Notes: a model not told the origin generated them from the letters alone. Shown: positions 18,335 through 29,826, counted from the first letter of the stretch. The stretch: DNA of 64,000 bases from Achromobacter kerstersii (GCF_902859595.1 NZ_CADIJQ010000006.1:337920-401919); one strand, 5' to 3'. Numbers and translations are program-made.

Positions 18335-19147
18335 ATGTCAGCCGTCAGTCTCGAAAACGTCTCAAAGATCTACTCGCCGCGCACTCGCGGCTGGCAGAAG
18401 CTGCTCGGGCGCACGCCCGCCCCCGGCTTCCAGGCGCTGGACAACGTCAGCCTGAACATCGAGCACGGCGAGTTCTTCGGCCTGCTCGGCCCCAATGGCG
18501 CGGGCAAAACCACACTGATCTCGATTCTTGCCGGCCTGGCCCACGCCACGTCCGGCCGCGCGAGCGTCTGTGGATACGACGTCGTGTCCGACTACAAGTC
18601 GGCACGGCGTGCGCTGGGCGTCGTGCCGCAAGAGCTGGTCTACGACCCGTTCTTCACCGTGCGCGAAACGCTGCGCATCCAGTCCGGCTACTTCGGCCTG
18701 CGCAACAACGATGACTGGATCGACGAGATCCTGTTCAACCTGGGCCTGGCCGACAAGGCCAACAACAACATGCGCGCGCTGTCTGGCGGCATGAAGCGCC
18801 GCGTGCTGGTGGCGCAGGCGCTGGTGCACCGCCCGCCGGTCATCGTGCTGGACGAGCCCACCGCAGGCGTGGATGTCGACTTGCGCCGCACGCTGTGGGA
18901 ATTCATTTCGCGCCTGAACAAGGCCGGCCACACCATCATGCTGACCACGCACTACCTGGAAGAAGCGGAAGCCCTGTGCGGCCGCATCGCCATGCTCAAG
19001 CGCGGCCGCGTCGTGGCGCTGGACACCACGCAGGCGCTGATGGCCCGCGTCGGCGGCGTCGACCTGGAAGACGCGTTCGTGCGCATCATGCACCAAGGCG
19101 ACGAACCCGCCGAGCCCGCCCTGCAACCTGAAGAGATTTCGTCATGA
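18335..19147 (+). CDS. ABC-2 type exporter, ATP-binding protein (YadG-like)
   Basis: A 270-residue ATPase with Walker A GPNGAGKTT, signature LSGGMKRR and Walker B VIVLDEPTAGVD, followed by the H-loop TTHYLEEAE. It pairs with the overlapping permease gene (ATGA at 19144) and resembles the YadG/YadH exporter of E. coli, whose cargo is unknown. ATG 18335 was chosen. An upstream ATG at 18296 overlaps the TATAAT box at 18292-18297 and is unlikely to be translated. The pair sits between mla and murA in many beta-proteobacteria, so a cell-envelope substrate is plausible. Confidence 0.9.
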   Translation: MSAVSLENVSKIYSPRTRGWQKLLGRTPAPGFQALDNVSLNIEHGEFFGLLGPNGAGKTTLISILAGLAHATSGRASVCGYDVVSDYKSARRALGVVPQELVYDPFFTVRETLRIQSGYFGLRNNDDWIDEILFNLGLADKANNNMRALSGGMKRRVLVAQALVHRPPVIVLDEPTAGVDVDLRRTLWEFISRLNKAGHTIMLTTHYLEEAEALCGRIAMLKRGRVVALDTTQALMARVGGVDLEDAFVRIMHQGDEPAEPALQPEEISS

Positions 19148-19956
19148 CGCCGCCCATCGCGACCGCCAGCCAACCGCTGGTGCAGCCCCGCCTGGACGCG
19201 GGCTCCGGCTTTCCGACCCTGCTGCGCAAGGAATTGCTGCGCTTCTGGAAGGTCGGTTTTCAGACCATTGCCGCGCCCGTCATTACGGCGTTGCTGTACC
19301 TGCTGGTCTTTGCGCATGTGCTGGAAGGGCGCTTGATGGTCTATGGCACCGTGCCGTACACCGCGTTCCTGATCCCCGGCCTCATGATGATGAGCATGCT
19401 GCAGAACGCATTCGCCAACCCGTCTTCATCACTGATCCAAAGCCGCATCACGGGCAATCTTGTCTTCATGCTGCTGCCGCCGCTGTCGCACCGCGACATC
19501 TTCGGCGCCTTCGTGCTGGCGGCCGTGGTGCGCGGCCTTACCGTTGGCCTGTTCGTGTGGTTCGTGGCGCTGTGCTTTGTGTCGCTGGTGCCCGAAAACC
19601 CGATGTGGCTGCTGGTCTTCGCGGTGCTGTCCTGCGGCATCATGGCTGTGCTGGGCGTGGTCGCGGGCCTGTGGTCTGAAAAGTTCGACCAGCTGGCCGC
19701 CTTCCAGAATTTCCTGATCATGCCCGCGACCTTCCTGTCCGGCGTGTTCTATTCCATTCACACCTTGCCGCCTTTCTGGCAAAGCGTGTCCCACTGGAAC
19801 CCCATCTTCTACGCCATCGACGGCTTCCGCTACGGATTCTTCTCGGTGTCGGACGTCTCGCCGTGGCGCAGCCTGGCAGTCGTGACGGGGGTGTTCCTGG
19901 CGCTATCGCTTTATGCACTGCGGCTTCTGGCCAGCGGCTACAAACTCAGGAATTGA
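19144..19956 (+). CDS. ABC-2 type exporter, permease (YadH-like)
   Basis: A 270-residue membrane protein with six predicted helices. It has the ABC-2 family features LLRKELLRFWKVGFQTIAAP near the N-terminus, an amphipathic coupling region, and the signature FLSGVFYSIHTLPPFWQ in the fifth helix region. It overlaps the stop of its ATPase partner by ATGA. ibaG begins 6 nt downstream, so the exporter pair, ibaG and murA are likely one transcript. Confidence 0.9.
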   Translation: MTPPIATASQPLVQPRLDAGSGFPTLLRKELLRFWKVGFQTIAAPVITALLYLLVFAHVLEGRLMVYGTVPYTAFLIPGLMMMSMLQNAFANPSSSLIQSRITGNLVFMLLPPLSHRDIFGAFVLAAVVRGLTVGLFVWFVALCFVSLVPENPMWLLVFAVLSCGIMAVLGVVAGLWSEKFDQLAAFQNFLIMPATFLSGVFYSIHTLPPFWQSVSHWNPIFYAIDGFRYGFFSVSDVSPWRSLAVVTGVFLALSLYALRLLASGYKLRN

Positions 19957-19961
19957 CGTCC

Positions 19962-21475
<1,514 letters not shown>

Positions 21476-21485
21476 AAAGTAATAG

Positions 21486-21600
21486 CCCCCACGCTGCGCC
21501 TTCGGCTTGCTGCCCCCCGAGGGGGCTGCCCCGCCTTGGGGCGGCCCGGCGGCGAAGCTGCCCCCACACTGCGTCTTCGGCTTGCTGCCCCCCGAGCGGG
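21486..21600. repeat. duplicated 40-bp GC-rich intergenic element between murA and hisG
   Basis: Two copies, at 21486-21525 and 21561-21600, differ at a few positions and are 75 bp apart. Both contain the core CTTCGGCTTGCTGCCCCCCG. Each core can form a small GCC-TTC-GGC hairpin, and copy 1 ends in CCCCC-CGA-GGGGG, a tight hairpin. The layout resembles dispersed intergenic palindromic repeats of Alcaligenaceae genomes; that it is dispersed genome-wide is an inference from memory of such elements. Confidence 0.75.
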
Positions 21601-21626
21601 TCCGTTCGTTTTAAGGCGGCTGTGCA

Positions 21627-22301
21627 ATGAACGATGCCACGACGAAGCCCCTGACCCTGGCACTGTCCAAGGGCCGGATTTTTGAAGAAACCATGCCGCT
21701 GCTGGCTGAAGCCGGCATCGAAGTGACCGAGAGCCCGGAAAGCTCGCGCAAACTGATCCTGCCGACCAGCGACCCAGGCCTGCGCCTGATCATCGTGCGC
21801 GCCTCCGACGTGCCGACCTACGTGCAGTACGGCGCGGCCGACCTGGGCATCGCGGGCAAAGACGTGCTGATCGAGCACGCCAAGGAACAGCCCGGCGGCC
21901 TGTATCAGCCCATCGACCTGAACATCGCCAAGTGCCGCCTGGCCGTGGCCGTGCGCAACGGCTTTGACTACGAAGGCGCCGTGCACCAAGGCGCGCGCCT
22001 GCGCGTGGCCACGAAGTACGTGCACTCAGCCCGTGAACACTTTGCGGCAAAGGGTGTGTACGTGGACATCATCAAGCTGTATGGTTCGATGGAACTGGCG
22101 CCGCTCGTGGGCTTGGCCGACTGCATCGTGGACTTGGTGTCCACCGGCGGCACGCTGCGCGCCAACGACCTGGTCGCGGTGGAAGACGTCATGCCGATCT
22201 CATCGCGCCTGATCGTCAACCAGGCCGCACTGAAGACCCGCGGCGCCCGCCTGCAACCCTTGCTGGACGCCTTCGAAAGAGCCGCCTCCCGCAACGCCTG
22301 A
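21627..22301 (+). CDS. hisG: ATP phosphoribosyltransferase, short form (catalytic subunit)
   Basis: First enzyme of histidine biosynthesis, joining ATP and PRPP. The 224-residue protein lacks the C-terminal regulatory ACT-like domain of long HisG (about 300 aa), so it belongs to the short HisG(S) form that works as a hetero-octamer with the HisZ regulatory subunit. [26 protein letters not shown] and [16 protein letters not shown] (PRPP-binding loop) are clear. No hisZ is in this window. It starts the his cluster hisGDCBHAFIE, after the 40-bp repeats. Confidence 0.96.
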   Translation: MNDATTKPLTLALSKGRIFEETMPLLAEAGIEVTESPESSRKLILPTSDPGLRLIIVRASDVPTYVQYGAADLGIAGKDVLIEHAKEQPGGLYQPIDLNIAKCRLAVAVRNGFDYEGAVHQGARLRVATKYVHSAREHFAAKGVYVDIIKLYGSMELAPLVGLADCIVDLVSTGGTLRANDLVAVEDVMPISSRLIVNQAALKTRGARLQPLLDAFERAASRNA

Positions 22302-22355
22302 CCCCCGCCCGCCGCGATGCCGCGGCGGCCGCTTTCTGCTTTGCTCCATGACGCC

Positions 22356-23660
22356 ATGGCCCTGATCAATCGTCTCGACTCCCGCGATCCCGGATTCAAA
22401 TCCGCCCTGTCCAAGCTGCTGGCCTTCGAGGCCGCCGAGGACGAGTCCATCGACCGCGCCGCCGCCGGCATTCTGGCCGACGTGCGCACCCGCGGCGACG
22501 CCGCGCTGGTGGAATACACGCAGCGCTTTGACCGCATGCCCGCCGCATCGGCCGACACGCTGGAAATTCCCAAGGCCGACTGGCATGCCGCGCTGGCCGC
22601 GCTGCCCGCCGCCACGCGCAACGCGCTGGAAGCCGCCGCCGACCGCGTGCGCAGCTACCACGAACGCCAGCGCGCCGAGACCTGGACGTACACCGACGCC
22701 GAAGGCACCTTGCTGGGCCAGCAGGTCACGCCGCTTGACCGCGTGGGCCTGTACGTGCCGGGCGGCAAGGCCGCGTACCCGTCGTCAGTGCTGATGAACG
22801 CCATTCCGGCAAAGGTCGCGGGCGTGCCTGAATTGATCATGGTCACGCCCACGCCCGACGGCGTGCGCAACCCCATCGTGCTGGCCGCGGCCGCCATTGG
22901 CGGCGTGGACCGCGTGTTCGCCATCGGCGGCGCGCAAGCCGTGGGCGCGCTGGCCTATGGCACCGATACCGTTCCCGCCGTGGACAAGATCGTCGGCCCG
23001 GGCAACGCCTACGTCGCCGCCGCCAAGCGCCGCGTGTTCGGCGTGGTGGGCATCGACATGATCGCCGGCCCCAGCGAAATTCTGGTCATCTGTGACGGCA
23101 AGACGCCGGCCGACTGGATCGCCATGGACTTGTTCTCGCAAGCCGAGCACGACGAACTGGCGCAATCCATCCTGCTGTGCCCGGACGCCGCCTTCATTGA
23201 AGAAGTGGAAGCCGCCATCGCACGCCTGTTGCCCACGATGCCGCGCGCCGACATTCTGCGCGTCAGCCTGGCCAACCGCGGCGCGCTGATCCAGGTCCAA
23301 AGCCTGGAAGAAGCCTGCGAGATCGCCAATGACATCGCCCCCGAGCACTTGGAAATTTCCACCGAACAACCCGAAATCTGGACGGCCAAGATCCGCCACG
23401 CTGGCGCGATTTTCATGGGCCGCTTCAGCTCGGAATCGCTGGGCGATTACTGCGCGGGTCCCAACCACGTGCTGCCCACGTCGCGCACGGCCCGCTTTTC
23501 GTCGCCGCTGGGCGTGTACGACTTCCAGAAGCGTTCGAGCCTGATCCAGGTTTCGCACCAAGGCGCGCAAACGCTGGGCCGCATCGCCGCCGAACTGGCG
23601 CTGGGCGAGGGCCTGCAAGCCCACGCCGCCAGCGCCCAGTACCGGATCGACAAGCCATGA
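22356..23660 (+). CDS. hisD: histidinol dehydrogenase
   Basis: Zn-dependent enzyme for the last two steps of histidine synthesis, histidinol to histidine with two NAD. From ATG 22356 the protein is 434 residues, the standard family length; the alternative start at 22317 adds 13 unconserved residues. The conserved [50 protein letters not shown] and the catalytic Glu-His in APEHLEI are all present. The stop overlaps the hisC start (ATGA at 23657). Confidence 0.96.
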   Translation: MALINRLDSRDPGFKSALSKLLAFEAAEDESIDRAAAGILADVRTRGDAALVEYTQRFDRMPAASADTLEIPKADWHAALAALPAATRNALEAAADRVRSYHERQRAETWTYTDAEGTLLGQQVTPLDRVGLYVPGGKAAYPSSVLMNAIPAKVAGVPELIMVTPTPDGVRNPIVLAAAAIGGVDRVFAIGGAQAVGALAYGTDTVPAVDKIVGPGNAYVAAAKRRVFGVVGIDMIAGPSEILVICDGKTPADWIAMDLFSQAEHDELAQSILLCPDAAFIEEVEAAIARLLPTMPRADILRVSLANRGALIQVQSLEEACEIANDIAPEHLEISTEQPEIWTAKIRHAGAIFMGRFSSESLGDYCAGPNHVLPTSRTARFSSPLGVYDFQKRSSLIQVSHQGAQTLGRIAAELALGEGLQAHAASAQYRIDKP

Positions 23661-24763
23661 GCGCGGCCCCGGCGGCAGACGTCGCTGGCCGCATCCAGGG
23701 CACGGTTCGCGCCGACATCCGCGAACTGGCCGCGTACCCGGTCGCCCACGCTGAAGGCTGTATCAAGCTGGACGCGATGGAATGCCCGTACGAGCTGCCA
23801 GAAGTGGTGCGCGACGACATCGCGCGCGCCGTGCGCGACACGCCGCTGAACCGCTATCCCGCCGCCGACCTCACCGCCTTGCAACAGGCGGTGAAGGCCG
23901 GCTTTGGCGTACCGGACGCGGCCGACGTGCTGTTTGGCAACGGCTCTGACGAGCTCATCCACATCATCGTGCAGGCATGCTGCGAACCCGGCGACGTGGT
24001 GATGTCACCGTGGCCGTCGTTCGTCTATTTCGATATGGCGGCGCGCTTCGATCACGCCCGTTTCGTGGGCGTGCCGCTGACGGCCGACCTGACGCTGGAT
24101 CTGCCGGCCATGCTGGCCGCCATCCGCGAACACCAGCCCAAGGTGGTGTTCCTGGCGGTGCCCAACAACCCCACGGGCGGGATCTGGTCCGACGCCGACG
24201 TGCAGGCGATCGTCAACGCCGCGCCCGGCCTGGTGGTGCTGGACGAGGCCTATCAGCCCTTTGCCGACCGCAGCTGGATGCCCGAGGTGCTGGACGCGTC
24301 CAACGTCGTCGTCATGCGCACGGTGTCCAAGATTGGCCTGGCGGGCCTGCGCTTCGGCTATCTGGCCGGCCACCCCGCCTGGATCGCCGAACTGAACAAG
24401 GTGCGCCCGCCCTACAACCTGGACGTGCTGACGCAAGCCACGCTGATGACGGTGCTGCGCCACAAGAACGTGCTGGACGAGCAGGCTGCGCGCCTGCGCG
24501 CCGACCGCGCACCACTGGCCGCGGCATTGGCCGCCTTGCCCGGCGTCAGGGTATTCCCTTCCGCCGGCAACTTCGTACTCGCCCGCTTTTCCGGCAAGCT
24601 GGACGGCAACGCCGTGCATCTTGCGCTGAAAACGCGCAAAATATTGATTCGTAACTTCTCCAACGCCCATCCGCTCCTGGCGAACTGCCTGCGCATCTCG
24701 GTGGGCGCCCCGGCCGAGAACGCCGCCTTGCTGGCTGCCTTGCAAGAGATTTTGAGTGCTTAA
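23657..24763 (+). CDS. hisC: histidinol-phosphate aminotransferase
   Basis: PLP-dependent fold-type I aminotransferase (368 aa) that makes histidinol phosphate from imidazole acetol phosphate. [40 protein letters not shown] and [15 protein letters not shown] (PLP-binding lysine in SKIG) are the family motifs. It overlaps hisD by ATGA, and hisB follows after 1 nt. Its position inside a compact his operon supports HisC over other class I/II aminotransferases. Confidence 0.95.
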   Translation: MSAAPAADVAGRIQGTVRADIRELAAYPVAHAEGCIKLDAMECPYELPEVVRDDIARAVRDTPLNRYPAADLTALQQAVKAGFGVPDAADVLFGNGSDELIHIIVQACCEPGDVVMSPWPSFVYFDMAARFDHARFVGVPLTADLTLDLPAMLAAIREHQPKVVFLAVPNNPTGGIWSDADVQAIVNAAPGLVVLDEAYQPFADRSWMPEVLDASNVVVMRTVSKIGLAGLRFGYLAGHPAWIAELNKVRPPYNLDVLTQATLMTVLRHKNVLDEQAARLRADRAPLAAALAALPGVRVFPSAGNFVLARFSGKLDGNAVHLALKTRKILIRNFSNAHPLLANCLRISVGAPAENAALLAALQEILSA

Positions 24764-24764
24764 C

Positions 24765-25352
24765 ATGCGTACCGCAGAAATCACCCGCAACACCAACGAA
24801 ACCCGCATCCGCGTGGCCATCAACATTGATGGCACCGGCAAGCAGACCATCGACACGGGCGTGCCCTTCCTGGACCACATGCTGGACCAGATCGCGCGCC
24901 ACGGCCTGATCGACCTGGACATCAAGGCCGAAGGCGATCTGCACATCGATGCGCATCACACGGTGGAAGACGTGGGTATCACGCTGGGCATGGCGATCGC
25001 CAAGGCCGTGGGCACCAAGGCCGGCCTGCGCCGCTACGGCCACGCCTACGTGCCGCTGGACGAAGCGCTGTCGCGCGTCGTGGTGGACTTCTCGGGCCGC
25101 CCCGGCCTGGAATATCACATCCCGTTCACCCGCGCCCACATCGGCAATTTCGATGTCGACCTGACGCGTGAATTCTTCCAGGGCCTGGTCAACCACGCGC
25201 TGATCACGCTGCACATCGACAACCTGCGCGGTTTCAACGCCCACCATCAGGCCGAAACCGTGTTCAAGGCCTGTGGCCGCGCGCTGCGCATGGCCATGGA
25301 AGTCGACCCGCGCATGGGCGATGTCGTGCCCTCGACCAAAGGCGTGCTGTGA
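24765..25352 (+). CDS. hisB: imidazoleglycerol-phosphate dehydratase
   Basis: Monofunctional, Mn-dependent IGP dehydratase of 195 residues, without the histidinol-phosphatase domain fused in E. coli His[28 protein letters not shown] and [12 protein letters not shown] carry the metal-binding histidines and glutamates. ATG 24765 begins [15 protein letters not shown], the conserved N-terminus. A separate histidinol-phosphate phosphatase must be encoded elsewhere, since none is in this window. Confidence 0.96.
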   Translation: MRTAEITRNTNETRIRVAINIDGTGKQTIDTGVPFLDHMLDQIARHGLIDLDIKAEGDLHIDAHHTVEDVGITLGMAIAKAVGTKAGLRRYGHAYVPLDEALSRVVVDFSGRPGLEYHIPFTRAHIGNFDVDLTREFFQGLVNHALITLHIDNLRGFNAHHQAETVFKACGRALRMAMEVDPRMGDVVPSTKGVL

Positions 25353-25400
25353 CGTTCCGCTCACTCCCGTCCGCGTAATCCTCGCACCAGGCAGAAAGAA

Positions 25401-26099
25401 GTGACCACTATCGCCATCGTCGACTATGGAATGGGCAATTTCCACTCCGTCGCACGCGCCTTGACGTTCGCCGCCCCCGATGCGGACATCCGCATCTGCA
25501 ACCAGCCCCAAGACATCGACGCCGCTGACCGCGTGGTGTTTCCCGGGCAGGGCGCCATGGCGGACTGCATGCGCACCCTGAATGAATCCGGCCTGCGCGA
25601 AGCCGTCGTGCGCGCCGCCCGCAACAAGCCCCTGCTGGGCGTGTGTGTGGGCGAGCAGATGCTGTTCGACTCGTCTGAAGAAGGCGGCACGTCGTGCCTG
25701 GGCCTGTTCCCCGGCGTCGTGCGCCGCTTTTCAGGCCCGCGCTTTGCCGACCTGATCCCCGCCGACGACGAAGCCTGCCTGGCCGACACCGGCGCCGCAG
25801 GCCTGGCCGACACCCGCCCCGAACGCCTGAAAGTTCCGCACATGGGATGGAACAAAGTGCGCCAGACGCGCTCTCATCCCATCTGGGACGGCATTCCGGA
25901 CGACACGCATTTCTATTTCGTCCATAGTTATTACGCCGATCCGGATGATTCCGGCCTGATTGTTGGTGAAACCGATTATGGCGTCGCCTTTACCTGCGCA
26001 GTGGCGGCAGCTAACATTTTCGCGGTGCAGTTCCACCCCGAAAAGAGCGCCGAACACGGTTTGCGCCTGTATCGCAATTTTGTAGACTGGCAGCCGTAG
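25401..26099 (+). CDS. hisH: imidazole glycerol phosphate synthase, glutaminase subunit
   Basis: The glutamine amidotransferase partner (232 aa) of HisF, supplying ammonia for imidazole ring formation. The nucleophile is Cys82 in [12 protein letters not shown] (the usual GICLGMQ region). The His-Glu pair is in [12 protein letters not shown]. The start is GTG at 25401 after an AGAAAGAA purine tract. An insertion of about 20 residues between the oxyanion and C-terminal parts contains a repeated LADT (encoded by a duplicated CTGGCCGACACC), making it longer than the typical 200-210 aa. Confidence 0.94.
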   Translation: MTTIAIVDYGMGNFHSVARALTFAAPDADIRICNQPQDIDAADRVVFPGQGAMADCMRTLNESGLREAVVRAARNKPLLGVCVGEQMLFDSSEEGGTSCLGLFPGVVRRFSGPRFADLIPADDEACLADTGAAGLADTRPERLKVPHMGWNKVRQTRSHPIWDGIPDDTHFYFVHSYYADPDDSGLIVGETDYGVAFTCAVAAANIFAVQFHPEKSAEHGLRLYRNFVDWQP

Positions 26100-26156
26100 G
26101 CCTCGCGTCCACGTGCTCCAGCCCATTCAACCCCTCTTTCTTTTTTGCTGCCCACC

Positions 26157-26897
26157 ATGCTGCTGATCCCCGCCATCGATCTCAAAGACGGGCGCTGCGT
26201 GCGCCTGCGCCAGGGTGACCTGGACGATGCAACGGTGTTCTCCGAAGACCCCGCCGCCATGGCCACCCGTTGGCTCGACCAAGGCGCGCGCCGCCTGCAT
26301 CTGGTCGACTTGAACGGCGCCGTTGCCGGCAAGCCGAAGAACGAAGCGCCCATCAAGGCCATTCTGGACGCTGTCGGCGACGACATCCCCGTCCAGATCG
26401 GCGGCGGCATTCGCGACCTCGACACCATCGAACGCTACCTTGACGCCGGCATCTCCTACGTGATCATCGGCACCGCCGCGGTCAAGAACCCGGGCTTCCT
26501 GCAAGACGCCTGCGGCGCTTTCCCCGGCCAGATCATCGTTGGCCTGGACGCCCGCGACGGCAAGATCGCCACCGACGGCTGGAGCAAGCTGACCCGCCAC
26601 GACGTGCTGGATCTGGCCAAGAAGTTCGAAGACTACGGCTGCGAAGCCATCATCTACACCGACATCGGCCGTGACGGCATGCTGTCGGGCGTCAACGTCG
26701 AAGCCACGGTCCGCCTGGCCCAACACGTGCGCATTCCCGTGTACGCCTCGGGCGGCATCGCCGGCATCCAGGACATCGAAGCCCTGTGCGCCGTCGAAGA
26801 AGAGGGCGTCGAAGGCGCCATTCTGGGCCGCAGCATCTACGAAGGCACGCTCGACTTCCAGGCAGCCCAGGCTCGCGCCGACGAATTGGCAAAATGA
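26157..26897 (+). CDS. hisA: ProFAR isomerase
   Basis: 1-(5-phosphoribosyl)-5-[(5-phosphoribosylamino)methylideneamino]imidazole-4-carboxamide isomerase, a 246-residue TIM barrel that catalyses the Amadori rearrangement in histidine synthesis. [16 protein letters not shown] carries the first catalytic Asp and [12 protein letters not shown] the second. The two phosphate-binding half-barrel motifs (VQIGGGIRD and VYASGGIAG) are present. ATG 26157 is preferred over the TTG at 26145. The stop overlaps the hisF start by ATGA. Confidence 0.96.
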   Translation: MLLIPAIDLKDGRCVRLRQGDLDDATVFSEDPAAMATRWLDQGARRLHLVDLNGAVAGKPKNEAPIKAILDAVGDDIPVQIGGGIRDLDTIERYLDAGISYVIIGTAAVKNPGFLQDACGAFPGQIIVGLDARDGKIATDGWSKLTRHDVLDLAKKFEDYGCEAIIYTDIGRDGMLSGVNVEATVRLAQHVRIPVYASGGIAGIQDIEALCAVEEEGVEGAILGRSIYEGTLDFQAAQARADELAK

Positions 26898-27718
26898 CCA
26901 CCTCCAGCAGCACCCCCGGGGCCGGCGCGCCCGTTCAAAGCGCGCTGACCCGCCGCATCATTCCCTGCCTTGACGTGACCGCAGGCCGCGTCGTCAAGGG
27001 CGTGAACTTCGTCAACCTGCTCGACGCGGGCGACCCCGTCGAGATCGCCCGCCGCTATAACGAGCAGGGCGCAGACGAACTCACGTTCCTGGACATCACC
27101 GCGACCAGCGACGGCCGCGATCTGATCCTGCCCATCATCGAGCAGGTAGCGTCGCAAGTCTTCATCCCGTTGACGGTGGGTGGCGGCGTGCGCCAGGTGT
27201 CGGACATCCAGCGTCTGCTGAATGCCGGCGCCGACAAGATCAGCATCAACAGCGCTGCCGTGGCCAATCCGGAGCTGGTTCGCGCCGCTTCTGATTACCA
27301 CGGCTCGCAATGCGTGGTGGTCGCCATCGACGCGCGCCGCGTGTCGGCGGCGGGCGAACCCGCGCGCTGGGAAGTCTTCACGCACGGCGGCCGCAAGGCG
27401 ACCGGGCTGGACGCCGTGGCGTGGGCGCGCCGCATGGCCGCCTACGGCGCGGGTGAAATTCTGCTGACCAGCATGGACCGCGACGGCACCAAGTCGGGCT
27501 TCGACCTGGAACTGACGCGCGCGGTGTCGGACGCCGTGCCCGTGCCCGTCATCGCCTCGGGCGGCGTGGGCAACCTGCAGCACTTGGCCGATGGCGTCAC
27601 TACCGGCCGCGCCAGCGCCGTGCTGGCCGCCAGCATCTTCCACTTCGGCCAACACACCGTTGGCGAATGCAAGCGCTTCATGGCCGAGCAAGGCATTGCC
27701 GTAAGACTGGATACCTGA
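26894..27718 (+). CDS. hisF: imidazole glycerol phosphate synthase, cyclase subunit
   Basis: A TIM-barrel cyclase (274 aa) that uses ammonia from HisH to close the imidazole ring, releasing [25 protein letters not shown] holds the first catalytic Asp and [15 protein letters not shown] the second. VGGGVR and IASGGVGN bind phosphate. There is a 15-residue Ser/Gly/Pro N-terminal extension before the usual start of the barrel, so a later start cannot be excluded, but no other ATG is available before the conserved LTRRIIPC. It is overlapped by hisA and followed after 2 nt by hisI. Confidence 0.95.
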   Translation: MTTSSSTPGAGAPVQSALTRRIIPCLDVTAGRVVKGVNFVNLLDAGDPVEIARRYNEQGADELTFLDITATSDGRDLILPIIEQVASQVFIPLTVGGGVRQVSDIQRLLNAGADKISINSAAVANPELVRAASDYHGSQCVVVAIDARRVSAAGEPARWEVFTHGGRKATGLDAVAWARRMAAYGAGEILLTSMDRDGTKSGFDLELTRAVSDAVPVPVIASGGVGNLQHLADGVTTGRASAVLAASIFHFGQHTVGECKRFMAEQGIAVRLDT

Positions 27719-27720
27719 AC

Positions 27721-28125
27721 ATGAGCACTGAACCCGCCTGGATGGCCGACGTCGTCTTCGACGAAAACGGCCTGATCCCCGCCATCGCCCAAGACGCCGA
27801 AAACGGCCAGATCATGATGGTGGCCTGGATGAACCGCGAAGCGCTCGCCGAAACCGCCGCCACCGGGCGCGCCGTGTATTTCTCGCGGTCGCGCAAACGC
27901 CTGTGGCGCAAGGGCGAGGAATCCGGCCACATCCAGGAAGTGCATGAACTGCGCCTGGACTGTGACGGCGATGTCATCCTGCTGAAAATCCACCAGGAAG
28001 GCGGCATTGCCTGCCACACCGGCCGCGCCAGCTGCTTTTACCGCCGCCTTGAAGGCCAGACGGACCAGGCGTCGTGGGTAACGGTGGACCCGGTGCTCAA
28101 AGACCCGGAAATGATCTACAAATGA
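27721..28125 (+). CDS. hisI: phosphoribosyl-AMP cyclohydrolase
   Basis: A 134-residue Zn-dependent enzyme that opens the adenine ring of PR-AMP, the third step of histidine synthesis. [27 protein letters not shown], in outline, the metal site DCDGD and the cysteine motif [11 protein letters not shown] are characteristic. It is separate from HisE, unlike the HisIE fusion of enterobacteria. Its stop overlaps the hisE start by ATGA. Confidence 0.96.
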   Translation: MSTEPAWMADVVFDENGLIPAIAQDAENGQIMMVAWMNREALAETAATGRAVYFSRSRKRLWRKGEESGHIQEVHELRLDCDGDVILLKIHQEGGIACHTGRASCFYRRLEGQTDQASWVTVDPVLKDPEMIYK

Positions 28126-28472
28126 CCGATCAAACCCTTAGCGCCGCCGACATCCTGGCGCGCATCGCCGACACGCTGGAAACCCGCCGCCCGGAAAATG
28201 GCGGCGACCCCACGGCCTCGTATTCCGCCAAGCTGCTGGCCAAAGGCCCCGATTCCTTCCTGAAGAAGATCGGCGAAGAAGCCACAGAACTGGTCATGGC
28301 CGCGAAAGACGGCGTGCCGGACCGCATCGTCAGCGAAACCGCCGACCTGTGGTTCCACTGCCTGGTCGCGCTGACGCACTTCAACCTGCGGCCGGAAGAC
28401 GTGCTGGCCGAACTGGCCCGCCGCGAAGGCCTGTCGGGCCTGGCGGAAAAGGCCAGCCGCCCCAAAGACTGA
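28122..28472 (+). CDS. hisE: phosphoribosyl-ATP pyrophosphatase
   Basis: A 116-residue MazG-like all-alpha hydrolase that converts PR-ATP to [30 protein letters not shown] carries the EExxE metal-binding helix, with [18 protein letters not shown] as the second helix. ATG 28122 is chosen because the longer frame lies inside hisI. It is the last his gene of the cluster; the HIT gene follows after 17 nt, so the transcript probably continues into hit and tatABC. Confidence 0.95.
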   Translation: MTDQTLSAADILARIADTLETRRPENGGDPTASYSAKLLAKGPDSFLKKIGEEATELVMAAKDGVPDRIVSETADLWFHCLVALTHFNLRPEDVLAELARREGLSGLAEKASRPKD

Positions 28473-28489
28473 CCACGGAGCCCGGAAAC

Positions 28490-28858
28490 ATGAGCGACAA
28501 CTGTCTTTTCTGCAAGATCGCCGCTGGCGACATCCCGTCCAAGAAGGTCTACGAGGACGAGGACTTTGTTGCATTCCACGATATCAATCCGGCAGCACCG
28601 GTACATTTGCTGCTGATCCCTCGACGTCATGTCACATCCATGCAGGATATTACGGGCGAGGACGCAGGTTGGTTGGGTAGAATGATGTCGTTGGCGCCGC
28701 GGCTAGCAGCCGAAAACGGTTGCCGTCCGGGCCCTGATGGCGGATTTCGCATCATGATCAACTCTGGCGTCGAAGGCGGCCAGGAAGTCCCGCATCTGCA
28801 TTTCCACATCATTGGCGGCTCGCGACCCTGGAAAGGACGCGTGGCCCCCACCGCGTAA
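28490..28858 (+). CDS. HIT-family nucleotide-binding protein (HinT-like)
   Basis: A 122-residue histidine-triad hydrolase. [21 protein letters not shown] is the N-terminal family pattern and [11 protein letters not shown] the HxHxH catalytic motif with the nucleophilic middle histidine. Proteins of this branch hydrolyse adenosine phosphoramidates. GGAG lies 9 nt before the ATG. It lies between hisE and tatA, an arrangement common in Burkholderiales. Confidence 0.93.
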   Translation: MSDNCLFCKIAAGDIPSKKVYEDEDFVAFHDINPAAPVHLLLIPRRHVTSMQDITGEDAGWLGRMMSLAPRLAAENGCRPGPDGGFRIMINSGVEGGQEVPHLHFHIIGGSRPWKGRVAPTA

Positions 28859-28872
28859 TTCGGAGAAACATC

Positions 28873-29100
28873 ATGGGTAGTTTCAGCATTTGGCATTGGT
28901 TGGTCGTTCTGGTCATCGTGGCGCTGATTTTCGGCACCAAGAAACTGCGCAACATCGGCTCGGACCTGGGCGGCGCAGTGAAGGGTTTCAAGGAAGGCAT
29001 GAAGGACGCCAACGGCGAAAAGCCGGCTGACCCGATCGCGCAGCAGCGCGTGTCCGGCGAAACCATCGACGTGCAGGCCAAGGAAAAGACCAACTCCTGA
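28873..29100 (+). CDS. tatA: twin-arginine translocase subunit TatA
   Basis: A 75-residue protein with a short N-terminal helix ([19 protein letters not shown]) and the amphipathic helix beginning [19 protein letters not shown], the hallmark of TatA. TatA oligomers form the passage for folded proteins exported by TatBC. GGAG lies upstream of the ATG. The nearby petA product is a likely client. Confidence 0.96.
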   Translation: MGSFSIWHWLVVLVIVALIFGTKKLRNIGSDLGGAVKGFKEGMKDANGEKPADPIAQQRVSGETIDVQAKEKTNS

Positions 29101-29117
29101 GCTCCCGCTCGTCTCCC

Positions 29118-29142
29118 GGGCCAGCCCTGAACGGGCCGGCCC
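29118..29142 (+). other. hairpin between tatA and tatB
   Basis: GGGCCAGCCC (29118-29127) pairs with GGGCCGGCCC (29133-29142) with one A-C mismatch around TGAAC, followed by TTATTGCTT. It could partly terminate transcription or stabilise the tatA mRNA end and so favour TatA over TatB, in line with the known excess of TatA. Confidence 0.5.
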
Positions 29143-29172
29143 TTATTGCTTCAATTCCCGAGCGGCCGTCGA

Positions 29173-29826
29173 ATGTTTGATGTCAGCCTCACTGAACTGA
29201 TGGTGATCGGCGTCGTCGCCTTGATCGTCATTGGCCCCGAACGCCTGCCCAAAGTAGCCCGCACCGTCGGCCACCTGCTTGGGCGCGCGCAGCGTTACGT
29301 CAACGACGTGAAGTCCGATATCCAGCGCGAAATCGAACTCGATGAACTGCGCAAGTTCAAAACCGAAATGGAAGACGCCGCGCAAGGTGTGCAGCAATCG
29401 CTGAACGACACGCATGCGTCGCTGCAAGAACCCGTGCAGCAATTCCGCGCCGAACTCGACGAAGTGGCCCGTGAAGCCAGCGGCAAGGCCGCGCCGGTGA
29501 TCGTGGGTGACGCGTCAGTCGGGGACGCCTCAGTCGGTAACGCCTCCACCGCCCCCGCCGAAGCCGCCCGCACCATCGCGCCGCCAGGGCAGAATCACAG
29601 CCTGGATCTGGACCTGCCTGCCGTATCCGAACCCCGCCCCGCTGCTGCCATCTCGGCTTCTGCTGCCGCTCCGGCTACCGTCCGGGCGTCCGCGACGGGT
29701 CCGGTTCACGGGCCCGTTATCGCGCCGGCCGCATCCCAACAACCCGCCCCGGCGCCTCGCGCGCCCCAGGCTGACGACGCTGCGCTCGCCGCCAAGCCCG
29801 TCCCGCCCTCCGGAACACCGACGTGA
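29173..29826 (+). CDS. tatB: twin-arginine translocase subunit TatB
   Basis: A 217-residue TatB. MFDVSLTELMVIGVVALIVIGPERLP, in outline, gives the membrane helix and the Glu-Pro hinge, followed by a charged amphipathic helix (to about residue 100). The C-terminal half is a long Ala/Pro-rich tail that contains three 15-bp repeats (GDASV, GDASV, GNAST). ATG 29173 matches the conserved N-terminus. TatB recognises signal peptides with TatC. The stop overlaps the tatC GTG start. Confidence 0.94.
   Translation: MFDVSLTELMVIGVVALIVIGPERLPKVARTVGHLLGRAQRYVNDVKSDIQREIELDELRKFKTEMEDAAQGVQQSLNDTHASLQEPVQQFRAELDEVAREASGKAAPVIVGDASVGDASVGNASTAPAEAARTIAPPGQNHSLDLDLPAVSEPRPAAAISASAAAPATVRASATGPVHGPVIAPAASQQPAPAPRAPQADDAALAAKPVPPSGTPT
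29506..29550 (+). repeat. 15-bp in-frame tandem repeat in tatB (3 units)
   Basis: GGTGACGCGTCAGTC, GGGGACGCCTCAGTC and GGTAACGCCTCCACC encode GDASV, GDASV and GNAST in the linker after the amphipathic helix of TatB. Confidence 0.85.
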
